DNA of 64,000 nt. Origin: Prochlorococcus sp. AG-402-G22. GTDB taxonomy: Bacteria > Cyanobacteriota > Cyanobacteriia > PCC-6307 > Cyanobiaceae. The first letter of the stretch is position 1; the number at the start of each line of letters is the position of its first letter. The stretch spans positions 1-64,000 of the forward strand of contig QCHV01000005.1 in assembly GCA_003217035.1 (NCBI GenBank). Reading direction: 5' to 3'. Both the position numbers and the translations under genes were made by a program. Below are positions 36,491 to 46,086 of this stretch, piece by piece. The notes beneath the pieces were generated by a model. The model did no database searches. It was not told where the DNA came from and was given only the letters and a program-made list of their open reading frames with translations.

Positions 36491-38215
36491 TTACTTCTTA
36501 GAATTCTTTTTAGATTTCCTTTTTCTTTCTGATTGACGTTTTTGCAATCGTTTAGCCTCTCTTTTAGCTATTGCTATTTCTTCTTCTTTGATATTTTTTT
36601 CCTGAGCCTTTTTCCCTAAGAAGTAATCATAGTCTCCTCTATAAAGAAACACTTGACCTTCTCTAAGTTCAACAATCCGATTTGCAACTTTAGAGATAAA
36701 GTATCTATCGTGAGATACAACTATTAAGGAACCATCAAATTCTCTGATCGCTTTTTCAAGCATTTCTTTTGCTGGAATATCTAAATGGTTAGTAGGCTCA
36801 TCAAGCAAAAGAAAATTAGATGGTTTTACAATGATTAATGCCAATGCAAGCCTTGCTTTTTCGCCACCACTTAAATTTAAAACCTCCTTATATACCTCTT
36901 CCTTGGTAAATCCAAAATTGCCTAATAAGGAGCGAACTTGAGTTTGAGTCCAATTTGGAACAGCTTCAAACAGAGTTTCAATGACTGTCTTATCAAGATT
37001 AAGAGCTTCGGATTGATTCTGTTCAAAATAACTTGGAAAGATATTATGTTTTCCAATATTAATTAATCCATCCTCTGGCTGTTCTAAGCCCATTATTAAT
37101 CGAAGCAAGGTAGATTTTCCTGATCCATTTGGTCCTACTAGAGCTATACGATCTCCAGGTTCTATAGAAAGGCTAGCTCCAAGAAATATAATTTTTTCTC
37201 CATATGCTAAGGAAATATCTTTTATAGAAGCTACTTCTCTCCCTGGCCTTGGTGCTTTAGGGAAAGAGAAATAAGCTTTATTTGAAATGCCAATTGGTGA
37301 ATCTATTTTTTCAATTTTGCTTATCAATTTTTCTCGACTTTTTGCTTGAGTGCTTCTAGTTGCACTTGCTCTAAATCTATCAATAAATAATTGTTGGGAG
37401 CTTAATTCTTTCTGCTGGCGTTCAAAAGCTGCTTGCAAAGATGATTCTTCTAGTTCTTTTTGCGCTAAATATGATGAATAGTTTCCTATATATGTTCTAG
37501 ATTTACCTCTTTCAGTATTTACTATATTAGTACATATCTTATCTAAAAATCTTCTGTCATGACTAACGACAACCATGGCCGATTTTTGCTGAAGAAGATA
37601 ACTCTCTAGCCATTGAATAGTATCTATATCTAAATGGTTGGTAGGTTCATCTAAAAGCAATAGATCTGGTTCCTGTAAAAGGATTTTGCCTAAAGCTATT
37701 CTCATCTGCCAACCACCCGAATAATTACCTACTAATTGATCTGCTTCCAAAGAATTAAATCCAATTTTAGGTAATAATTTCTCTATTTTTGCTTCCAATT
37801 CATATCCATTCAAAGCTTCAAAATTAGTTTGCAAAATACCTAATTCTTTAACTAATTCATCTAAATAACTATTATTATTTAATGCATTATCAGACTGCAT
37901 TAATCTTTCAATATTAAGCTTTTTGTTTAAGACTGATGCAGCTTCAGAAAACGCTTGAAATAATTCATCACGCACTGATCTCATACAGTTAATATCAAAC
38001 TCTTGCTGTAAATATGCAATTTTAAGTTCGCCCTGACGTAATACTTCTCCACTAGTAGGTTGTTCTAAACCAGCAATAATTCGCAATTGAGTAGATTTAC
38101 CAGCCCCATTAACACCTACAAGACCTATTCTTTGACCAGGCTTAATCTCCCAAGTGACTTCTCGTAAAACTTCTCCAGTAGGGTAAATCTTACTAATTCG
38201 CTCTAGTCGTATCAC
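36491..38215 (-). CDS. ABC-F family ATPase
   Basis: 574 residues with two nucleotide-binding domains and no membrane part. NBD1 has GVNGAGKST, GNYSGGWQMRIALGK and LLLLDEPTNHLDIDTIQWLE. NBD2 has GPNGSGKST, NLSGGEKARLALAL and DEPTNHLDIPAKEMLE. The linker between them is charged, and the lysine-rich tail is typical of Uup/YheS-like members. Such proteins act on ribosomes rather than in transport. GTG start. Confidence 0.88.
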   Translation of the reverse strand: MIRLERISKIYPTGEVLREVTWEIKPGQRIGLVGVNGAGKSTQLRIIAGLEQPTSGEVLRQGELKIAYLQQEFDINCMRSVRDELFQAFSEAASVLNKKLNIERLMQSDNALNNNSYLDELVKELGILQTNFEALNGYELEAKIEKLLPKIGFNSLEADQLVGNYSGGWQMRIALGKILLQEPDLLLLDEPTNHLDIDTIQWLESYLLQQKSAMVVVSHDRRFLDKICTNIVNTERGKSRTYIGNYSSYLAQKELEESSLQAAFERQQKELSSQQLFIDRFRASATRSTQAKSREKLISKIEKIDSPIGISNKAYFSFPKAPRPGREVASIKDISLAYGEKIIFLGASLSIEPGDRIALVGPNGSGKSTLLRLIMGLEQPEDGLINIGKHNIFPSYFEQNQSEALNLDKTVIETLFEAVPNWTQTQVRSLLGNFGFTKEEVYKEVLNLSGGEKARLALALIIVKPSNFLLLDEPTNHLDIPAKEMLEKAIREFDGSLIVVSHDRYFISKVANRIVELREGQVFLYRGDYDYFLGKKAQEKNIKEEEIAIAKREAKRLQKRQSERKRKSKKNSKK

Positions 38216-38297
38216 TAATAAGATGCCTCATATTTAAAGTTTTAGAATCCCAAATAAGTCAATCAGACTTAATATCAACCATTCAGGTTATTGAAAA

Positions 38298-38462
38298 ATG
38301 GTGAGATTGGAACAAATTACTGCTCTAATCTTAGCTGCAGCTCTAGCTATACCAAGCTATTGGTTCTTTTGGACTTTAGCTGGTGGTGGTGGTTATGACC
38401 GAAGAAACGAATCCCCAAAAGCACCTTTAATCAATAAAAATCAATCAAAATCGAAGCTCTGA
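38298..38462 (+). CDS. Small membrane protein (54 aa)
   Basis: Short ORF MVRLEQITALILAAALAIPS, then YWFFWTLAGGGGYDRR and a hydrophilic lysine-rich tail. It has one hydrophobic helix ending in a Gly-rich turn, like small thylakoid or complex subunits, but I do not recognise a family. It lies in the gap between the ABC-F and Nif11-like genes, and its stop is 5 bp before the Nif11-like stop. Confidence 0.55.
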   Translation: MVRLEQITALILAAALAIPSYWFFWTLAGGGGYDRRNESPKAPLINKNQSKSKL

Positions 38463-38467
38463 TAACC

Positions 38468-38698
38468 TTACAAACCTCCTCGAGCCTTTATAAGCCATTG
38501 CTTTGTTTCGGAATCGTCCAATGTAGAAATATATTTTTTCACTTCTTCAGGAGTAACAGGTATTCCTAGATGCTCACCAATTTCGCAAATTGCTTTTAAG
38601 GCTCCTTGAGGATCCTGAAGGGCTTGACGAAAAAGCATCTTTGTATAAGAAGGATCTGACTCGATTTTTTGATAAAGCCTTCCAACATTGCTACTCAT
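38468..38698 (-). CDS. Nif11-like small protein
   Basis: 76 residues. YQKIESDPSYTKMLFRQALQDPQGALKAICEIGEHLGIPVTPEEVKKYI has the length and pattern of Nif11 leader-type domains (SDP, helix, then TPEEV). The protein ends ARGGL, a Gly-Gly at the very end with no core peptide behind it. It may be a free-standing Nif11 protein rather than a peptide precursor. Moderate to low certainty on family. Confidence 0.55.
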   Translation of the reverse strand: MSSNVGRLYQKIESDPSYTKMLFRQALQDPQGALKAICEIGEHLGIPVTPEEVKKYISTLDDSETKQWLIKARGGL

Positions 38699-38730
38699 AA
38701 AAAATTTTGCCTCTAATTAACCATATTCAA

Positions 38731-39090
38731 TTAAGCAACTTTTGACCCGAAGTTTGAATCATGAAACTTATCTAAATCATCTTCTTTTAATCCCAATGCA
38801 GATGCATCCTCCATGCTTCTAGCATCCATACAAAGTACTTTGCGTAATTGAGCAAAATTAGCCGCTTTTGTAGACTTACCATCTTGAATTGCTCCATATT
38901 CAGCCCTCTGCAAGAGATGGTGCAAGTGGGTAAGCAAATATGGGCTTATTACAGCAGAAACCAAAACATCACTATTTTCAGTCGTCTTACGTCTGTTGCG
39001 ACTAGTTCTCACTTTTGAAACTATTTTATTTGGAATAGGTCTTGATGTGTTGGACCTGGTAGGTGCCTTGGGAAGAGTTGGTTTAGACAT
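38731..39090 (-). CDS. Conserved hypothetical protein
   Basis: 119 residues. The first 40 are basic and Ser/Thr/Pro-rich (probably disordered, possibly nucleic-acid binding). The rest is helical (VLVSAVISPYLLTHLHHLLQRAEYGAIQDGKSTKAANFAQLRKVL). No recognised family. It is upstream of the Nif11-like gene on the same strand. Confidence 0.55.
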   Translation of the reverse strand: MSKPTLPKAPTRSNTSRPIPNKIVSKVRTSRNRRKTTENSDVLVSAVISPYLLTHLHHLLQRAEYGAIQDGKSTKAANFAQLRKVLCMDARSMEDASALGLKEDDLDKFHDSNFGSKVA

Positions 39091-39233
39091 TGAGAATCCT
39101 TTACTAACTGAACTGTGAAATCAAAAGGGTTGATCAAGCGTTTGATCGTTATTGAAGCGTCTCGAATTTTCATGAGAAGAGTGACTAGGAAGAGACAGCT
39201 GCAATAAAGCAATCATACTTCTGGATACTATCC

Positions 39234-39253
39234 TTGACTACTAGTGTACACTA
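39234..39253 (+). promoter_or_regulatory. Palindromic operator candidate upstream of the RHH gene
   Basis: A 12-bp perfect palindrome, TAGTGTACACTA (39242-39253), lies 28 bp before the start of the ribbon-helix-helix gene and directly after a TTGACT -35-like box (39234-39239). CopG-type repressors often bind such palindromes in their own promoters. The role is inferred from position. Confidence 0.4.
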
Positions 39254-39280
39254 TTTATTACCCGTTACTAAAAGTGGGGA

Positions 39281-39589
39281 ATGGCTACCCGTCAAAACTC
39301 ATCAAGCGGAAAGCCCAAATCACCAAGGATCCAAGTTGTCCTTACTGAAGAGTTGTGCACAAAATTAAATTTGTTAGCAGAGCGGGAATCTCGAACAATT
39401 AGCAATATGGCGAAAGTTCTTATCCAACAAGGGGTTAGGGGTTATGAATCAGAAGAAATGTCGGGCGAAAATCTAACTTCTTCAGAAAATAGTACTGAAC
39501 AATTTATCTCTGCTCTAGAAGCTCAGCAAACTAGGAGGCTGCGAGGTGCACCTCGGAGATTCAAGCTATACAAACCTAAACTTTCTTAA
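39281..39589 (+). CDS. CopG-like ribbon-helix-helix DNA-binding protein
   Basis: 102 residues. PRIQVVLTEELCTKLNLLAERESRTISNMAKVLIQQGVRGY has the beta strand, helix, GxS/T-type turn and second helix of RHH repressors (about residues 15-55). A low-complexity acidic linker and a basic tail (RRLRGAPRRFKLYKPKLS) follow. No toxin gene is adjacent. Its stop overlaps that of convergent anmK by 4 bp. Confidence 0.7.
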   Translation: MATRQNSSSGKPKSPRIQVVLTEELCTKLNLLAERESRTISNMAKVLIQQGVRGYESEEMSGENLTSSENSTEQFISALEAQQTRRLRGAPRRFKLYKPKLS

Positions 39590-40725
39590 TTTGGCGTGAC
39601 TTTAACGCCAAGGACTATTGGCTTAGATAAACCTGTTGTATTGAAAGTAGACCCTGTTTTATTCAAAAGATTCCACCATGCCAATAGTGCAAATGTTAAA
39701 GATTCTCTTGCTTGAACTGGAATTCCTACTTCTTTAGATGTAAAAACTTTCATACCTCTGCATCTAGAAATAATTTCTTGCAATAAAGCAGGGTTTTTAG
39801 AACCGCCCCCAGAAACTACAAGCTCTATAGGTTTAATACGTTTCCTTTGGTACAAGTTATCTAAATCTTGGGAAATCAAAGCAGCAGTAAAAACTGTGAG
39901 GGTGGATATTTTATCTTTTATATCTTCGCAACCCATCTCATTCAAACGTCTTTCTAAGTCCTTCCTTCCAAAGAGCTCCCTTCCTGTTGACTTGGGAGGA
40001 ATTTCATTAAAAAAAGGCTCCTGAAGCCATTTTTTTATAGCATCAATATCTGGAGAACCGCCAAGAGCTAGTAATCCATTGCAATCAAAATTTAATTTGC
40101 CATTAGTAATCTTTTGCACAGCAAGATCTATCAGACTATTTCCAGGACCAATATCCCAGCCCAAAACATTGGCATGTTTATCTGGTCCACAATTAGGAGG
40201 AATAAGCGAAATATTGGCTATGCCACCCAAATTTAATACTCCTCGCCAAGAAGAGGTTCTACCTAACAATGCAGCATCTAATAAAGGGACCAAAGGCGCT
40301 CCATGCCCCCCTAACGCCAAATCTTTAGACCTAAAGTCAAAAACAACATCTCGATTAAGAATGATTGCCAATAGAGGTGCATTTAACATTTGCAAACTTA
40401 CACCTCGCTTCAACTGATTAGGAGGGCGATGAAAAACAGTCTGTCCATGACACCCAGCAATTGGCGCAAGGCCAGAAGGATCACAATCTTTAGCTGCTAA
40501 TGCATAAAATTCAGTAATTGATTCTGAAAGTTCCAGGAAAGCAGCACTGGTTAATTGTGAGCCTTGGCCAAAGTCAACTATGGCTTGTTTCAATTCAGAA
40601 GGATAATTTATATAGGTCGAATTAATTAACTTCCATTTTGGCCGATCTGGATTGCCGGTAAATTCAACTAGAGAAGCATCAACACCATCTGCGCTAGTCC
40701 CGCTCATTAAACCCAAAACATACAT
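39586..40725 (-). CDS. anmK: Anhydro-N-acetylmuramic acid kinase
   Basis: 379 residues. Recycles anhydro-MurNAc from peptidoglycan turnover. The opening YVLGLMSGTSADGVDASLVEF, the GCHGQTVFHRP block, LNLGGIANISL, GWDIGPGNSLIDLAVQ and VVSGGGSKNPALLQEI are characteristic. It fits functionally with the GH3 NagZ-like enzyme at 14-16 kb. It lies 2 bp downstream of the Trk/KtrA-type gene. Confidence 0.92.
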   Translation of the reverse strand: MYVLGLMSGTSADGVDASLVEFTGNPDRPKWKLINSTYINYPSELKQAIVDFGQGSQLTSAAFLELSESITEFYALAAKDCDPSGLAPIAGCHGQTVFHRPPNQLKRGVSLQMLNAPLLAIILNRDVVFDFRSKDLALGGHGAPLVPLLDAALLGRTSSWRGVLNLGGIANISLIPPNCGPDKHANVLGWDIGPGNSLIDLAVQKITNGKLNFDCNGLLALGGSPDIDAIKKWLQEPFFNEIPPKSTGRELFGRKDLERRLNEMGCEDIKDKISTLTVFTAALISQDLDNLYQRKRIKPIELVVSGGGSKNPALLQEIISRCRGMKVFTSKEVGIPVQARESLTFALLAWWNLLNKTGSTFNTTGLSKPIVLGVKVTPN

Positions 40726-40727
40726 TC

Positions 40728-41432
40728 TTAGCTTTGTGGCAATTTCTGCAAATCTTCCATGAGTCCCATGACAACTAAAACATGATCTTCTTCTAAAACA
40801 TATTTAGCTGGGGGGTTGACTGTTAAGCCTTCAGCTGGCCCTGCAGCCAAAACATTTACAAAATAATTTTTACGTAAATTAAGGTCACGCAAAGAACGTC
40901 CCACAAAAATTGCTGGAGCCTTGATTTCATCGATACCTGTCTGATTATCCAATTCGAGTCTTTCAATCAAATTGGGACGTACAAGTTCAAGGCCCAAACG
41001 CTCTCCTTGCATCCTTGATGGGAAAACAACCCTATCAGCTCCAACCCGTTTCAACATTTTCTCATGCAAATCACTAGTAGCTCTCGCAATAACGTGTTGA
41101 ACACGACTCCCCTCTGTATCTTTGGCAATTAAAGTGGTTGTAATACTTGCCTCAATGGGCTCACTAATACCTACAACAACTGTTCCCATTTCAAGTACAC
41201 CTGCTTCTTTCATTGACTCCTCATCAGTAGAATCAACCACTCTTGCTTCAATGGATGGTTCTAGTTGTCGCAACTCCTCAATAGCCTTCTCAGATGAATC
41301 AACAGCAAGGACATCAACACCGTTTCGAATAAGCTCTCTACAAACTGCACTACCAAAACGGCCAATACCTACAACAGCAAACCCCAGAGAATCTGCGTCC
41401 TTCTTAGGTAGCCATTGCCACCACTCACTCAT
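40728..41432 (-). CDS. RCK/TrkA-type potassium channel regulator
   Basis: 234 residues: an N-terminal Rossmann fold (FAVVGIGRFGSAVCRELIRNGVDVLAVDSSE) binding NAD(H) or ATP, then a TrkA-C domain (APAIFVGRSLRDLNLRKNYFVNVLAAG and the ending DHVLVVMGL). It gates the membrane subunit encoded just upstream (23 bp), as in KtrAB. Confidence 0.87.
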   Translation of the reverse strand: MSEWWQWLPKKDADSLGFAVVGIGRFGSAVCRELIRNGVDVLAVDSSEKAIEELRQLEPSIEARVVDSTDEESMKEAGVLEMGTVVVGISEPIEASITTTLIAKDTEGSRVQHVIARATSDLHEKMLKRVGADRVVFPSRMQGERLGLELVRPNLIERLELDNQTGIDEIKAPAIFVGRSLRDLNLRKNYFVNVLAAGPAEGLTVNPPAKYVLEEDHVLVVMGLMEDLQKLPQS

Positions 41433-41455
41433 GATCTTGCCTCATCAATAAAAAT

Positions 41456-42859
41456 TCAAACATACAGATCCTCCCTTGGGTAGCCAATACGATTCTGATT
41501 GTGGATCCTTCCCTTGTTAAGAGCTTGCCAAATTGCACTTAACAATAAAAGTATCCCCAATCTTCCTACAAACATTCCCACAACAAGTATAAATTGACCA
41601 AAATGACTTAATTGCTGTGTAACACCAATATCAAACCCTACTGTTGCAAAAGCAGAAATACAAGTAAAGAGAACCTCTAAGAAAGAAAAAAGTTCTTTGC
41701 CGTCAAAGCTATTAGTCATTGTTATCATCAAAGCCATCATCAAAACAAAAATAAGAGAACCAACAGTAATGCCAACTGCTTTCAAGATAACCTTGTCAGA
41801 AATTTGCCTATGACGTATTACCACATCATCTTGCCCTCTTAAAGTAGATCGAGTCGCAGCCATGAGAGCTGCAACAGTGGTTGTTTTAATTCCACCGCCT
41901 GTACCCCCTGGACTGGCTCCTATAAACATCAATGTCATCAATAATAAAAGTCCAGAGTCGGAAATAGTCTCAACTGATATAGGGATCATTGTGAAACCAG
42001 CAGTACGTGCACTTATTGATTGAAAGAAAGAAGTAAAAAAACGTTCTTTGAGATCCATACTAGAAAGCAAATGATTTTGATTAATAGATTCAGTAAGTAG
42101 CAATCCAAATGTTCCTAGAAGAATTAAAAAAACAGAAGTTCTAACAACTAACCTGGTATGAAGACTTAGCTTCTGAAATTTAAAATGTTTTCGATTTGTC
42201 CAAATATCACTTGTAACTCTCCAACCCAATCCGCCTAGGAAAATTAATAAAAGAATGACAAGATTAACGACCCAATTTGACCTATATGATTCCATGCTAT
42301 CTGACCATAGACCAAAGCCAGCATTGTTATAAGCAGAAATGCTGTGGAAAATTGCTGCCCACAATCTGGTCCAAAAATTTGAGGTATCAGTAAAGCCAAA
42401 GTAAAAAAGAAACAATGCTCCAATTCCAATTAAAATAAATGCAGTTAGAGCAATACCAAGAAATGTTCTTCCAACACCGCCAACGCCAAATTCATCAAGA
42501 GTCTTGCCTCTATCTAGGCGACTCCTAAGCTTAATTCCACTAACAACAAATCCTTGCAAAAAAGTAGTTATTGCCATTAAGCCTAATCCTCCAATTAAAA
42601 GCATTAAAGCTAAAATAATTTGTCCAAATATTGTTAAATCTATCCCTACATCAATAATAGTTAGCCCAGTAACTGTTATTGCAGAGGTTGCAGTAAAGAA
42701 AGACTCCCAAAGACCAACATTTTCACTAGAGCATATAGGCATAGCCAAAACAATCGTGCCCAAAAGAACAACTAGTAATCCAGTGGCCACTGTGAATTGA
42801 GGAACAGATAAACGTCTATACCATGCATATTTTCTATTAACTACTTTAGATAAAATCAC
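41456..42859 (-). CDS. TrkH/KtrB-type potassium transporter
   Basis: 467 residues with the four pore-repeat architecture of the SKT superfamily. Selectivity-filter-like segments are TSAITVTGLT, SISAYNNAGFG, SISARTAGFT and CISAFATVGFD, each with the conserved Gly. FIGASPGGTGGGIKTTT is the hallmark loop of the KtrB third repeat. Plasma membrane; Na+-dependent K+ uptake is likely. Paired with the RCK subunit downstream. Confidence 0.9.
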   Translation of the reverse strand: MILSKVVNRKYAWYRRLSVPQFTVATGLLVVLLGTIVLAMPICSSENVGLWESFFTATSAITVTGLTIIDVGIDLTIFGQIILALMLLIGGLGLMAITTFLQGFVVSGIKLRSRLDRGKTLDEFGVGGVGRTFLGIALTAFILIGIGALFLFYFGFTDTSNFWTRLWAAIFHSISAYNNAGFGLWSDSMESYRSNWVVNLVILLLIFLGGLGWRVTSDIWTNRKHFKFQKLSLHTRLVVRTSVFLILLGTFGLLLTESINQNHLLSSMDLKERFFTSFFQSISARTAGFTMIPISVETISDSGLLLLMTLMFIGASPGGTGGGIKTTTVAALMAATRSTLRGQDDVVIRHRQISDKVILKAVGITVGSLIFVLMMALMITMTNSFDGKELFSFLEVLFTCISAFATVGFDIGVTQQLSHFGQFILVVGMFVGRLGILLLLSAIWQALNKGRIHNQNRIGYPREDLYV

Positions 42860-42909
42860 TGTTCAGAACATAGCTAAGAAAAAGAAATTTTCGCGTAAAG
42901 AATACATTT

Positions 42910-44742
42910 TTAGGTTCCACCGTATTGCCAAAGAATTAAAAGAGGGACAATTAGAGTCATCATTGCTGTAAGACCAGCACCATATCTAGTTACATCAAGA
43001 AAACGATAGCGCCCAGGAGCAAATACCATCAAATTAGTTTGATATCCCATAGGAGTTAAAAAAGATTGACTTGCTCCAAACAAAACAGTCATCAGAAGAG
43101 CCATGGGGGGTAAATTCATACCTGGTGCAAGTTGAACGGCTACTGGGGCCAATAAAGCGACAGAAGCTGCATTACTAAGGAATTGAGTAAAGATAGTCGT
43201 TAAAAAGAAAACAACTAATAAGGCTATATAACTAGGAAATCCTACTAACCAATATTCCAGACTTCTAGCAAAAGCATCAGCCAATCCAGTTGTTTGCATG
43301 GCAACACTAAAACTAGAAAGGGATCCCAATAAAAGTATTACATCAAGTCTTATAGATCTCTGCACTTCAGCAGGTCTTAAACAGCCACCCATAACCATTG
43401 CTATAACTGCAAGCAATACAGACGCTACTAATGGCAATGAGGTCAAGGTTGGCAAAAGAATCATTGCAAGAGCAATAGCTATAGCAATTGGTTTACGACT
43501 GACAGTAGGTAAATCATTCTCAAATTGATCCAATACAAGTAAATCATTACTAGCCTGAAGCCCCCTAATGGAATCAACAGGTGCCTGTAAGAGCAATACA
43601 TCACCTTCGCGTAAAATTGCTTGACCAAGTCGTTCTTGTACAGTCTGTTGGCCTCTTCTCAGAGCTAAAACAGTCGCATTATGGCGTTGTCTAAACCTGA
43701 GCTCACGAAGGCTTGCGCCTGCCAAAGTTGAACCCGCAGGAAGAAGAACTTCTACTGTTTTTTGTCCTTCTCCAGCAAACGAATCAGATTGTTGGCCTGA
43801 ATCGCCATCCTTTCTATACGAATGCTTTGCAAGTTGAACAGTATGCTCTTGCTGAAGACGTAACAAGTCTGTGCGAGTAACTCTCAGCAATAAGCAATCA
43901 CCAGGTTCAATTAATCGATCTGCAAGAGGAGGTAAGAATCTTTCTTTACCTCTTTGCAATTCCAAGACATCAACATCAAATCGACGTTGCAATCTACTAT
44001 TATGCAAAGACTTCCCAACCAATTCAGAATCAATTGGAATAGTAACTTCCGTGAAATATCCGGTTTGGCCAGGACTGCCAACAAATTCACTCTTGTCTCT
44101 CCCTCTATCAGGCAATAGCCTTTGAGGTGCAAATAACAAATAGAAAGTTCCTAGTAGCCAAATAGGAACACCTATAGCAGTAAAGCTAAATAATTCCAAC
44201 GAGCCATACCCAAGTTGTTGACTAATATCACTAACCAAAAGATTTACTGAGCTCCCTAACAAAGTCAAAGTACCTCCCAAAACTGTTGCAAAAGAGAGCG
44301 GGAGTAAAACTCTAGAAGGAGAAAGGTTTCGTTTAAGACACCACGCCTCTATTACAGGCAAAAGAGAAGCGACTACTGGTGTATTAGGCACAATCCCTGA
44401 AATTGGAGCTACAACAAAGCCTAAAAATGCAATTAACCGCCTCGGAGTTCTAATACTTTCAGAGGCAATTAATTCTCGCAATCTATCTAAAGCTCCACTT
44501 TTAAATAAAGCGGCGGAGACGGCAAATAACCCCATCAAAGTTATTAATGCTGGACTGCCAAAACCAGACAATGCCTTTTGAGGAGATAAAACTCCTGTAG
44601 CCATTAACAATGAAACACTTAAAAGACCAGTTAATTCAGGTGCTAAAAAACCACTCACAAAAAGCACAATTGCCAACAACAAAACCCCCAAAGTGATAAG
44701 GGCCTGCGGATTTTCTAATACTGCCCTTATTAGCTCATTCAT
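42910..44742 (-). CDS. DASS/SLC13-type transporter with two TrkA-C domains
   Basis: 610 residues. N- and C-terminal membrane bundles (GLLSVSLLMATGVLSPQKALSGFGSPALITL; NTPVVASLLPV; SNAASVALLAPVA) are typical of the divalent anion:Na+ symporter family. Between them lie two TrkA-C modules (VPIDSELVGKSLHNSRLQRRFDVDVLELQRG and LPAGSTLAGASLRELRFRQRHNATVLALRRG-type repeats). Members carry sulfate or dicarboxylates; the substrate here is unknown. It lies upstream of the Trk genes on the same strand. Confidence 0.85.
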   Translation of the reverse strand: MNELIRAVLENPQALITLGVLLLAIVLFVSGFLAPELTGLLSVSLLMATGVLSPQKALSGFGSPALITLMGLFAVSAALFKSGALDRLRELIASESIRTPRRLIAFLGFVVAPISGIVPNTPVVASLLPVIEAWCLKRNLSPSRVLLPLSFATVLGGTLTLLGSSVNLLVSDISQQLGYGSLELFSFTAIGVPIWLLGTFYLLFAPQRLLPDRGRDKSEFVGSPGQTGYFTEVTIPIDSELVGKSLHNSRLQRRFDVDVLELQRGKERFLPPLADRLIEPGDCLLLRVTRTDLLRLQQEHTVQLAKHSYRKDGDSGQQSDSFAGEGQKTVEVLLPAGSTLAGASLRELRFRQRHNATVLALRRGQQTVQERLGQAILREGDVLLLQAPVDSIRGLQASNDLLVLDQFENDLPTVSRKPIAIAIALAMILLPTLTSLPLVASVLLAVIAMVMGGCLRPAEVQRSIRLDVILLLGSLSSFSVAMQTTGLADAFARSLEYWLVGFPSYIALLVVFFLTTIFTQFLSNAASVALLAPVAVQLAPGMNLPPMALLMTVLFGASQSFLTPMGYQTNLMVFAPGRYRFLDVTRYGAGLTAMMTLIVPLLILWQYGGT

Positions 44743-44836
44743 ATTGTTCGAGTCTCATTTGCCTAATTAATAATTCATGCCAGCTAAAAAGAAAATGCAA
44801 AAGTGACACCTTCAACCCTACTTAACATTGTCTCAA

Positions 44837-46024
44837 TTAAAAGGCTTTCTTGCCATCTAGTGGCAAGAACCAAGACCCTGCAGATCTAATACCTAAAGAA
44901 AGACTAGGCATCTTGGATAAATAAGCAAGTCGTCTCAATCGAAACGCAAGTGGGCCAGAAATAGTTATTCCTAAACCAGTAATAGTTGCTTTGCCAATAC
45001 CTAAGCTGAGCATTTCTCCTCTATCAACGTATTCGAAGTGATTTAGTGGTCTTTTTTCGCATAAGGCAATTATATTTTGAGCAGCAACCTCACCATGTTG
45101 CATTGCTAGTTGAGCAGTACCCATAGAAAGGCTATTTAAATCGCAAGCAATATCACCTATAGCAAAAACATCTTCTGCACCTTTGACTCTCAAGCTGGAA
45201 TCAATTACTAATCTTTCTTCTGAGAAGAACTCAGAGGCTATGCCTAATGGAACAGTCGGTTTGACACCCGCAGTCCAAATCAACCCTGCATAGCCTAAAG
45301 AGACATTTTGAGAATCACTCTGCGCAACATTTTGAATTTGCACATTATCTCTATTAACTCTAAGAACCCTTGTTCTCAAAAGTATTTTAATTCTCCTTTT
45401 GTTTAAAGCTTGCTCTGCTTGCTCTTGATTAAATGAATGACTTTTAGGCAGAACCCTATCTCCTATTTCAATCAAGTTAATCGTAATGTCTTCACTAAGA
45501 AGGTCTGAGATCTTACAAGCAAGTTCTACTCCAGTTGCTCCTGCACCAACAATGATAATTGTTTTTCTATTATCACATGACGAATTCATCCTTGATATCA
45601 AACCTTTCAATATCTCCACATCATTTAATTGATTAAACATTAATGCATTTTCAAAAACACCTGGCACACCTAATGCATCTGGTTTTGACCCTGTGGCAAT
45701 AACAAGCTTGTGATAATTAATAATTTTGTTTAAAGAAGTAAAAACTTGCTTTTTATTTATATCAATTTTCTCCACATACTCTTCCACTAAGACTATTCCC
45801 TTGCCTTTCAACAAGCTGGAATAAGAAGGGGCAACCTCCCATCTTTTAAGCTCACCACTTAAAAGTTCATAAAGAAGTGGTAAAAAAACAAATTTTGAAC
45901 GAGGTTCAATTAAAACAACTGAGGTGTTTGGTCTATGCCTAACTAAAGACAATGCAGTAGTTAATCCGCCAAACCCCCCTCCAATTACAACAATCAAACC
46001 AGAATTGGGAGAATTACCAGACAT
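44837..46024 (-). CDS. Type 2 NADH dehydrogenase (NDH-2)
   Basis: 395 residues from ATG 46024. Single-subunit FAD enzyme: VVIGGGFGGLTTAL (FAD motif), LVIATGSKPDALGVPG, IIIVGAGATGVELACKISDLL (NADH motif), LIWTAGVKPTVPLG and VFAIGDIAC. It oxidises NADH to reduce quinone at the membrane without pumping protons. Cyanobacterial homologues have been proposed to act as redox sensors. A TTG start at 46033 would add three residues. It is divergent from cysH. Confidence 0.87.
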   Translation of the reverse strand: MSGNSPNSGLIVVIGGGFGGLTTALSLVRHRPNTSVVLIEPRSKFVFLPLLYELLSGELKRWEVAPSYSSLLKGKGIVLVEEYVEKIDINKKQVFTSLNKIINYHKLVIATGSKPDALGVPGVFENALMFNQLNDVEILKGLISRMNSSCDNRKTIIIVGAGATGVELACKISDLLSEDITINLIEIGDRVLPKSHSFNQEQAEQALNKRRIKILLRTRVLRVNRDNVQIQNVAQSDSQNVSLGYAGLIWTAGVKPTVPLGIASEFFSEERLVIDSSLRVKGAEDVFAIGDIACDLNSLSMGTAQLAMQHGEVAAQNIIALCEKRPLNHFEYVDRGEMLSLGIGKATITGLGITISGPLAFRLRRLAYLSKMPSLSLGIRSAGSWFLPLDGKKAF

Positions 46025-46086
46025 CAGTACCAAGCCTGAGATGATTAAAAGACGCTAAATGAATTTCTACTCAAAAGCGATAATGG

